A stretch of DNA of 64,000 nt, taken from NCBI RefSeq assembly GCF_000300975.2, contig NZ_AEEC02000024.1, forward strand, positions 1 to 64,000. Reading direction: 5' to 3'. The position numbers were made by a program, and so were the translations under genes. The DNA comes from Herbaspirillum frisingense GSF30 (GTDB lineage: Bacteria > Pseudomonadota > Gammaproteobacteria > Burkholderiales > Burkholderiaceae_D). Of this stretch, positions 58,409 through 64,000 are shown piece by piece. The notes under the pieces are model-generated. The model worked only from the letters and a program-made list of their open reading frames with translations. It was not told the origin of the DNA and made no database searches. Numbering within the stretch: the stretch's first letter is position 1; each line of letters begins with the position of its first letter.

Positions 58409-58954
58409 ATGAAGCGTAGTCATTCCATGCTGCTCAAACCGACCGCCCTGGCACTGGCCATGGCGGCACTGTTCGCCACGGCCGCCCCGGCCGGTGCGGC
58501 GGAGATGAATCTGAAGATCGAGGTTCCCACCCTGAACGTGGCCGAATACCACCGGCCCTACCTGGCGGCCTGGATCGAACGCGCCGACCAGAGCGTGGCG
58601 GCCAACCTGGCGGTCTGGTACGACGTCAAGAAAAAGGACAAGGAAGGCGAGAAGTGGCTCAAGGATATGCGGCAGTGGTGGCGCCGTACTGGCCGCGAGC
58701 AGCAGATGCCGATCGACGGCGTCAGCGGTGCCACCCGCGCGCCGGGTGAGCAGAAGCTCAATTTCGGTTCTGCCAAGGGGCCGCTGGCCAATCTGGCCCC
58801 GGGTGACTATGTGCTGATGGTGGAAGCCGCCCGCGAAGTCGGCGGTCGCGAACTGGTCAAGGTGCCGTTCCAGTGGCCGCCCAAGTCGGTCCAGAGTGCC
58901 AAGGGCCAGGGCAGCAGTGAACTGGGGGCGGTGGCGCTGGAACTGAAGCCCTGA
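58409..58954 (+). CDS. DUF2271 periplasmic protein with ApbE flavinylation motif
   Basis: The 181-residue protein has a signal peptide ending TAAPAGA and a DUF2271 domain (MNLKIEVPTLNVAEYHRPYL, AAWIERADQSVAANLAVWYD). Residues 103-109 read DGVSGAT, the sequence ApbE recognises to attach FMN to the Thr (Thr109). With apbE two genes downstream, it is the obvious flavinylated electron carrier of this cluster. GAGGTC precedes ATG. It was probably long viewed as a protein of unknown function; the FMN role is an inference from motif plus context. Confidence 0.85.
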   Translation: MKRSHSMLLKPTALALAMAALFATAAPAGAAEMNLKIEVPTLNVAEYHRPYLAAWIERADQSVAANLAVWYDVKKKDKEGEKWLKDMRQWWRRTGREQQMPIDGVSGATRAPGEQKLNFGSAKGPLANLAPGDYVLMVEAAREVGGRELVKVPFQWPPKSVQSAKGQGSSELGAVALELKP

Positions 58955-59007
58955 GGCACAGAAGCGCAGCATCACACCATAAAACCATCAAGAAAGAGGA
59001 ACCTGTC

Positions 59008-59838
59008 ATGACGTTTTCCCTGAAGCATTTCACCGCCCGTTCCATGAAGATCGCCGCGCTGGCCCTGGCCATCAGCCTGCCGCTGTCGGCCCATGCCCAC
59101 CGTCAGTGGCTGCTGCCCTCGGCCACCGTGCTCTCCGGCAGCGAGGCCTGGGTGACGGTGGATGCGGCGGTCTCCAACGACCTGTTCTACTTCGAACACT
59201 TCCCACTGCGCCTGGACGGGCTGGTAGTAACCGGCCCCGACGGCAAGCCGCTGCAGGCGGTCAATGCCGCCACCGGCAAGTATCGCAGCACCTTCGATGT
59301 GCAACTGAGCCAGCCCGGCACCTACAAGATTGCCGTGGTCAACAACGGCGTCTTCGCCAGCTACAAGATCGATGGCCAGCAGAAGCGCTGGCGCGGTAGC
59401 GCCGAGGCCCTGGCCAAGGAGATCCCGGCCAACGCCACCGAACTGAAGGTGACCCAGATGAATAGCCGGGTGGAGACCTTCGTCACCGCCGGCAAGCCGA
59501 CCACGGCTGCCCTGGCGCCGACCGGCACCGGTCTGGAGCTGGTCCCCGTGACCCATCCCACCGACCTGGTGGCGGGTGACACCGCGACCTTCCAGCTGCT
59601 GCTGGACGGCAAGCCGGCCCCCGACATCGAGGTGGAACTGGTACCCGGCGGCATCCGCTATCGCGACAAGCTGCTCGACACCAAGCTCAAGACCGCGGCT
59701 GATGGCAAGTTCAGCGTGAAGTGGGCGGGTCCGGGCATGTACTGGATGGAAGCCAGCGTCGCCGACCAGAAGACCACGCTGCCGCAGGCCACCCAACGCC
59801 GCGCCACCTACATTGCCACCATCGAAGTGTTGCCCTGA
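59008..59838 (+). CDS. DUF4198 periplasmic protein
   Basis: The 276-residue protein has a signal peptide ending SLPLSAHA, then HRQWLLPSATVLSGSEAWVT, typical of DUF4198 (related to CbiK/NikM-like periplasmic metal-transport components). Two beta-sandwich parts are suggested (LRLDGLVVTGPDGKPLQAVN and VTHPTDLVAGDTATFQLLLD). AAGAGGAA precedes ATG. In this cluster it may bind metal or dock the flavoprotein; no catalytic motif is visible. Confidence 0.85.
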   Translation: MTFSLKHFTARSMKIAALALAISLPLSAHAHRQWLLPSATVLSGSEAWVTVDAAVSNDLFYFEHFPLRLDGLVVTGPDGKPLQAVNAATGKYRSTFDVQLSQPGTYKIAVVNNGVFASYKIDGQQKRWRGSAEALAKEIPANATELKVTQMNSRVETFVTAGKPTTAALAPTGTGLELVPVTHPTDLVAGDTATFQLLLDGKPAPDIEVELVPGGIRYRDKLLDTKLKTAADGKFSVKWAGPGMYWMEASVADQKTTLPQATQRRATYIATIEVLP

Positions 59839-59860
59839 GCACGGGCTGACCGACCTTGTT

Positions 59861-59893
59861 GGCGCCTGCGATGCGGGCGCCGTTTTCATTTTG
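59861..59893 (+). terminator. Attenuator-like terminator between DUF4198 gene and apbE
   Basis: GGCGCCTGC (59861-59869) pairs with GCGGGCGCC (59873-59881) around GAT, followed by GTTTTCATTTT. The imperfect T-tract suggests partial termination, reducing apbE and reductase expression relative to the upstream genes. Confidence 0.65.
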
Positions 59894-59916
59894 GATACCT
59901 GTTTGGAGTGTGAGCG

Positions 59917-60930
59917 GTGACGATGTCCCATCGCGTGTTGATCCCCATCGACCTGGAGGCCCCGGCCGCGCTGCCCGCCGGGGCAGTGGCCCATCGCCTG
60001 GCTGGCGACACCATGGGCACGACCTGGAGCGTGCAGTTACTGGCCCCACCGGCGCTGACCACGGCGGCCATTGCCGATGCCATCCAGGCGCAGTTGCAGC
60101 GCGTGATCGACGAGATGAGCACCTGGTCGCCACAGTCCATCATCAGCCGCTTCAACCAGGCCCAGGCCGGTAGCTGGCATGCATTGCCGCCAGCATTCTT
60201 TACCGTGCTCGATGCCGCGCTGACCATGGCGGCCGACAGCGAAGGCGCCTTCGATCCCACGGTCGGGCCGCTGGTCGATCTGTGGGGTTTTGGCGCCGGT
60301 AGCGTGGCCGCCGACCGTCTGCGCCTGCCCGATCCGGAGCGCCTTGCGGCCGTGCGCCAGCGCTGCGGCTGGCAGCGCATCGTGCTGGACCGCGAGCAGC
60401 GCCGGGTGTTGCAGGCCGGTGGCGTTTCTCTGGATTTTTCAGGTATCGCCAAGGGTTACGCGGTCGATCTGGTGGCGCAGGCCCTGCATGAACTTGGCTG
60501 TGCAAGCTGGCTGGTGGAAATCGGTGGCGAGCTGGCCGGGCAGGGTCTCAAGGCCGACGGCCAGCCCTGGTGGGTGGCGCTGGAACGGCCCCCGCACGAT
60601 ACCGCCCCGGGCATGGTGGTGGCACTGCACGGCCTGTCGGTGGCGACCTCGGGCGACTATCGCCGCTATGTCGATCATCAGGGCCAGCGCTATGCCCACA
60701 CCATCCATCCGCGTACTGGCGCACCGGTACGGCAGGCGCTGGCCTCGGTGACGGTACTGCACCGGCAGTGCATGGTGGCCGACGCACTGGCCACCGTGCT
60801 GACCGTGCTGGGCGAGGAGGCCGGCATGGCCTTCGCCCGCCAGCGCGGTATTGCGGCGCTGTTCATCAGCGCGCAGCCGCAGGCTTACCGCGAAACCATG
60901 ACCCCGGCCCTGGCCGCCATGCTGGAGTGA
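59917..60930 (+). CDS. apbE: FAD:protein FMN transferase
   Basis: The 337-residue ApbE-family flavin transferase carries the GDTMGTTWSVQL start, TVGPLVDLWGFG, the FAD-binding SLDFSGIAKGYAVDLVAQAL, and the Mg/FAD segment TSGDYRRYVDHQGQRYAHTI then HPRTGAPV. It attaches FMN from FAD to Thr/Ser in SGAT-type motifs; the upstream DUF2271 protein carries one. It lacks an obvious signal peptide or lipobox, so export, if any, is unclear. GTG 59917 is chosen because GGAG lies 8 nt upstream. Confidence 0.92.
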   Translation: MTMSHRVLIPIDLEAPAALPAGAVAHRLAGDTMGTTWSVQLLAPPALTTAAIADAIQAQLQRVIDEMSTWSPQSIISRFNQAQAGSWHALPPAFFTVLDAALTMAADSEGAFDPTVGPLVDLWGFGAGSVAADRLRLPDPERLAAVRQRCGWQRIVLDREQRRVLQAGGVSLDFSGIAKGYAVDLVAQALHELGCASWLVEIGGELAGQGLKADGQPWWVALERPPHDTAPGMVVALHGLSVATSGDYRRYVDHQGQRYAHTIHPRTGAPVRQALASVTVLHRQCMVADALATVLTVLGEEAGMAFARQRGIAALFISAQPQAYRETMTPALAAMLE

Positions 60931-60932
60931 GC

Positions 60933-62477
60933 ATGGCACTGCAGACCCGTTACCTGCTGGCGGCGCTCGTCGCACTGACCTATCTGGTGTTCTGCGTCAT
61001 GACGGCGCTCACCTACCGCCGCGCGCAGCGCCGGCAGCAGGCGCAATGGGCGGGCGCGGACGCCGGCAATAGCGATGCCGCCACCGTGCTGCTGGCCTTT
61101 GCCAGCCAGACCGGCACGGCCGAGCGCCTGGCCCTGCAGAGCGCGCAGAGCTTGCGGGCCGGCGGCATGGCGGTACGCGTGCTGCCGCTGGACCAGTTGC
61201 AGGAGGATGACCTGCTGCACGAGGATGACCTGCTGCGCAAGCGGCTGATCCTGTTCGTGGTCAGCACCACCGGCGAGGGCGATGCGCCCGACATGGCCGC
61301 CACCCTGGCGCAACGCATGGCGCAGCCGTCCCCGGGCGCGCCGCTGCCGCAACTGCAGTTCGGCGTGCTGGCGCTGGGCGACCGCAGCTACCAGCAATAT
61401 TGCGCCTTCGGCTATGCGCTGCACGCATGGCTGGGGCGCCGCCATGCGCAGCCGCTGTTCGATGTGATCGACGTCGACAACGGCGACGACGGCGCCCTGC
61501 GCCATTGGCAACATCAGCTGGGCGTACTCAGCGGTCACAGCGACGAGGCCGACTGGAGTGCGCCGGCCTACGGGCGCTGGCGGCTGGCGCAGCGTCGGCT
61601 GCTCAATCCGGGTAGCGCCGGTGGAGCGGTGTACCACCTGCAACTCACGCCGCTGGACCTGCCCGCGCCGAGCTGGCAGGCCGGCGACATCGCCGAGATC
61701 GGCCCGCGCAACAGCGACCAGGCAGTACAGAGCTTCATACAGGCGTTGGGTTTGCAGAATGAAACGACAACGCTGGCTCCAGTGCTCGCGAGCCGCTTGC
61801 TGCCGCACGAGGCCGCGGCGCTGCAGGCCTTGCGCGGCTTGTCCGGCGCTGACCTGCTCGCCCGCCTGAAACCCTTGCCGCACCGTGCCTATTCGATTGC
61901 CTCGCTGCCGGCCGATGGTGGCCTGGAGCTGATGGTGCGGCTGATGCACCAGCCCGATGGACGAGCCGGCATCGGTTCCGGCTGGCTGGGCCTGCATGCC
62001 GCGCCGGGCCAGGAGATCGACCTGCGGGTGCGGGTCAACACCGCCTTCCATGGCCCGCAGGACGACCGGCCGCTGATCCTGATCGGCAACGGCACCGGGC
62101 TGGCCGGACTGCGTGCGCATCTGCGCCAGCGCATCGCCGCCGGGCAGCATCGCAACTGGCTGGTCTTCGGCGAGCGTTCGCATCGGCACGACTTCTTCCA
62201 TGGCGACGAACTGCAGGGCTGGCTGGCCGAGGGCCATCTGCAGCGGCTGGACCTGGCCTTTTCGCGCGACCAGGCACAGCGCGTCTACGTGCAGGACAAG
62301 CTGCGCGAGGCCGCCGCTGAACTGCAGCAGTGGGTGGAGCAGGGCGCCAGCCTGTACGTGTGCGGCAGCCTGCAGGGCATGGCGGCCGGCGTCACGCTGG
62401 CGCTGCAGGAGATTCTGGGCGAGGCGGCCCTGCAGGCGCTGGCCGAGCAGGGGCGTTACCGGCGCGACGTCTATTGA
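60933..62477 (+). CDS. Membrane-anchored CysJ-like flavodoxin/FAD reductase
   Basis: The 514-residue diflavin reductase has one N-terminal membrane helix (residues about 6-26: LLAALVALTYLVFCVMTAL). The flavodoxin domain carries LAFASQTGTAERLA, STTGEGDAPD and LALGDRSYQQYC. The FAD/NADPH domain carries HRAYSIASLP, IGSGWLG, LILIGNGTGLAGLRAHLRQR and YVCGSLQGMAAGV. It resembles the CysJ subunit of sulfite reductase, but no CysI is present. It likely draws electrons from NADPH in the cytoplasm and delivers them via PepSY to the periplasmic flavoprotein. GGAG lies 6 nt before ATG 60933. Confidence 0.9.
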   Translation: MALQTRYLLAALVALTYLVFCVMTALTYRRAQRRQQAQWAGADAGNSDAATVLLAFASQTGTAERLALQSAQSLRAGGMAVRVLPLDQLQEDDLLHEDDLLRKRLILFVVSTTGEGDAPDMAATLAQRMAQPSPGAPLPQLQFGVLALGDRSYQQYCAFGYALHAWLGRRHAQPLFDVIDVDNGDDGALRHWQHQLGVLSGHSDEADWSAPAYGRWRLAQRRLLNPGSAGGAVYHLQLTPLDLPAPSWQAGDIAEIGPRNSDQAVQSFIQALGLQNETTTLAPVLASRLLPHEAAALQALRGLSGADLLARLKPLPHRAYSIASLPADGGLELMVRLMHQPDGRAGIGSGWLGLHAAPGQEIDLRVRVNTAFHGPQDDRPLILIGNGTGLAGLRAHLRQRIAAGQHRNWLVFGERSHRHDFFHGDELQGWLAEGHLQRLDLAFSRDQAQRVYVQDKLREAAAELQQWVEQGASLYVCGSLQGMAAGVTLALQEILGEAALQALAEQGRYRRDVY

Positions 62478-62514
62478 GGGCAGACGTCGGGCCTCACAGG
62501 TGAAGTTGGCTGAC

Positions 62515-62565
62515 AATGCCGGGAAATCCCATGGATTTGCCGGCATTTGCTTTATTTGCTTTTTA
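62515..62565 (+). terminator. Rho-independent terminator of the flavin/iron operon
   Basis: AATGCCGGGAAATCC (62515-62529) pairs with GGATTTGCCGGCATT (62533-62547) at 14 of 15 positions around CAT, followed by a T-rich tail to about 62565. Confidence 0.8.
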
Positions 62566-62615
62566 TCCCCGTTGCGCGAGAGAATGTCACATCAAATCAA
62601 TGAGATAAGAACAAC

Positions 62616-63992
62616 ATGAGCCTATTCGCCAGCCTGCTGCTGATCCTGCTCCTGGTGGTGGTCAGCGCCTTTCTTTCCTGCGCCGAGATTTCCATTGCAG
62701 CCTCCCGCAAGATCCGCCTGGAGATGATGTCCAAGGAGGGCGTGCAAAATGCCGACCGCGTGCTCTCGCTGCAGGCGCAGCCGGGCAATTTCTTCACGGT
62801 GGTGCAAATCGGTCTGAATGCCGTGGCCATCCTCGGTGGTGTGGTCGGCGAGCCGGCGCTGACGCCGCACATGCGCGAGATCATCAGCACCTTCTATGTC
62901 GGCCCGCTGCTGGAGAACGTCAGCTTCGCCATGTCCTTCCTGGTGGTGACGGCCTTCTTCATCCTCTTCGCCGATCTGATGCCCAAGCGCCTGGCCATGG
63001 TGGCGCCGGAGCGGGCGGCGGTGGCGCTGGTCAAGCCGATGCTGTTGCTGGAGAAACTCTTCAAGCCGCTGGTGTGGTTCTTCAACAGCCTGTCGAAGTG
63101 GATTTTCACGCTCTTCGGCCTGCCCCAGGTGCGCACCGAAGTCATCACCCCCAACGAGATCCACGCCATGGTCGATGCCGGCGCCCAGGCCGGCGTGCTG
63201 CTCACGCAGGAGCATCACCTGATCGAAAACGTGTTCGAGCTGGAAAGCCGCTACGTGCCCTCGGCCATGACGCCGCGCGACAGCATCGTCTACTTCCTGC
63301 TCACCGATAGTGAAGACACGATACGCCAGAAGATCATCGAGCATCCGCATTCGCGCTTCCTGGTCTGCGAAGGCCATATCGATGCCGTGCTGGGCTATAT
63401 CGACAGCAAGGATGTCTTGAAGCGCCTGCTCAAGGGCGAGCAGTTTTCCCTGGCCGACAAGGGGCTGGTGCATACCCCGCTGTCCATCCCCGACAGCCTG
63501 AACCTGTGGGAAGTGCTGGAGCGCATGAAGGCCATGGACGAGGACCTGGCCATCGTGGTCAACGAATATGCGCTGGTGGTGGGCATCATCAGCATCACCG
63601 ATGTCACCGGGGTGTTGATGGGCAACCTGCTGGCCATCACCGTGGAAGAGCAGCAGATCGTACGCCGCGATGAAAACTCCTGGCTGATGGATGGGCTCAC
63701 ACCGCTCAACGATGTGATGAACGAGCTGGACATCGACGAATATCCCAACCCGGTCGGCTACGAGACCCTGGCCGGCTTCATCATGTACATGCTGCGCAAG
63801 ATTCCCAAGAAGACCGATTTCGTGCTGTTTTCGGAATACAAGTTCGAGGTGGTCGACATCGAGGGCAATCGCATCAACCAGTTGCTGGTGACCCGCTTCA
63901 AGCTGGAGCGGACGGACAAGGCGGACAAGGCGGATAACGCGGACAAGGCGGATAACGCGGACAAGACCGACAAGGAAGCCGGTACGAATTAA
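62616..63992 (+). CDS. CNNM/CBS-domain membrane protein (HlyC/CorC, PaeA/YtfL-like)
   Basis: The 458-residue protein has an N-terminal CNNM (DUF21) domain with about three to four membrane segments (ASLLLILLLVVVSAFLSCAE, VSFAMSFLVVTAFFILFADL). Two CBS domains follow at about 205-330 (PRDSIVYFLLTDSEDTIRQK, EVLERMKAMDEDLAIVVNEY), then a CorC_HlyC transporter-associated domain (SWLMDGLTPLNDVMNELDID). Relatives export Mg/Co or polyamines. The C-terminus ends in a Lys/Asp/Ala repeat tail encoded by a 9-bp repeat. Confidence 0.92.
   Translation: MSLFASLLLILLLVVVSAFLSCAEISIAASRKIRLEMMSKEGVQNADRVLSLQAQPGNFFTVVQIGLNAVAILGGVVGEPALTPHMREIISTFYVGPLLENVSFAMSFLVVTAFFILFADLMPKRLAMVAPERAAVALVKPMLLLEKLFKPLVWFFNSLSKWIFTLFGLPQVRTEVITPNEIHAMVDAGAQAGVLLTQEHHLIENVFELESRYVPSAMTPRDSIVYFLLTDSEDTIRQKIIEHPHSRFLVCEGHIDAVLGYIDSKDVLKRLLKGEQFSLADKGLVHTPLSIPDSLNLWEVLERMKAMDEDLAIVVNEYALVVGIISITDVTGVLMGNLLAITVEEQQIVRRDENSWLMDGLTPLNDVMNELDIDEYPNPVGYETLAGFIMYMLRKIPKKTDFVLFSEYKFEVVDIEGNRINQLLVTRFKLERTDKADKADNADKADNADKTDKEAGTN
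63915..63977 (+). repeat. 9-bp repeat at the 3' end of the CBS protein gene
   Basis: Seven 9-bp units alternate GACAAGGCG and GATAACGCG (the last two diverged), encoding Asp-Lys-Ala / Asp-Asn-Ala triplets in the extreme C-terminus. Slippage would lengthen or shorten the acidic-basic tail in frame. Confidence 0.9.
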
Positions 63993-64000
63993 TACGATTT

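Noticed and set aside
60885-62546. 553-codon minus-strand frame opposite the flavoreductase
   Set aside because: Antisense of a gene with clear FMN, FAD and NADPH motifs.

Overview
The window is GC-rich, densely coded chromosome from a betaproteobacterium. The gene repertoire (sulfonate/sulfate scavenging with ssuF, multiple ABC uptake systems, hpd, dadA, CdiA-like relics) suggests Burkholderiales, most like Oxalobacteraceae/Herbaspirillum. That placement is inferred from gene content; no rRNA or tRNA gene was seen.

Layout. (1) 55-13036 is an organosulfur/sulfate block: an IclR regulator divergent from sbp, then ssuE-ssuA-ssuD-ssuC-ssuB-ssuF, a degenerate EAL-domain gene, a small hydrolase, cysT-cysW-cysA and a CysB-type LysR regulator. 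(2) 13049-16582 holds miscellaneous single genes (GNAT, a tiny protein, a secreted M15 peptidase with a collagen-like tail, a lipoprotein, a DUF2233 protein) and a non-coding stretch with tandem repeats and a structured candidate sRNA. (3) 16996-21894 is a livKHMGF branched-chain amino-acid operon. (4) 22122-30195 has two paralogous polar amino-acid binding proteins around an IclR regulator, then two permeases, an ATPase, an aminotransferase, an RraA/HMG-aldolase-like protein and an amidohydrolase: probably uptake and catabolism of one particular amino acid. (5) 30261-38387 holds an MFS pump, a coiled-coil protein, a 266-bp MITE-like element, hpd with a divergent Lrp regulator, an ada-esterase-alkB group and topoisomerase IB.

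(6) 38562-43146 is a lower-GC relic of a two-partner-secretion / contact-dependent inhibition locus. A 5'-truncated TpsB transporter gene abuts, in opposite orientation, a TpsA/CdiA C-terminal toxin fragment with an intact two-helix candidate immunity protein. Further FHA-repeat fragments and orphan genes follow, one of them frameshifted. (7) 43293-52198 holds an EamA exporter with an AraC regulator, dadA with an Lrp regulator, a YdeP-type molybdoprotein with a small winged-helix protein, a MocR regulator and a GST. (8) 52217-62477 is an iron/redox block: a two-component system, a Fur-box-preceded catecholate TonB receptor with an IroE-like esterase, then PepSY membrane protein, DUF2271 protein with an ApbE flavinylation motif, DUF4198 protein, ApbE and a membrane-anchored CysJ-like flavoreductase. 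(9) 62616-63992 is a CorC/PaeA-type CBS membrane protein.

The most notable systems are the predicted siderophore-uptake plus covalently flavinylated electron-transfer cluster, the decayed CDI locus with an orphan membrane-type immunity gene, the candidate sRNA at about 15701-15790, and the amino-acid uptake/aldolase operon.
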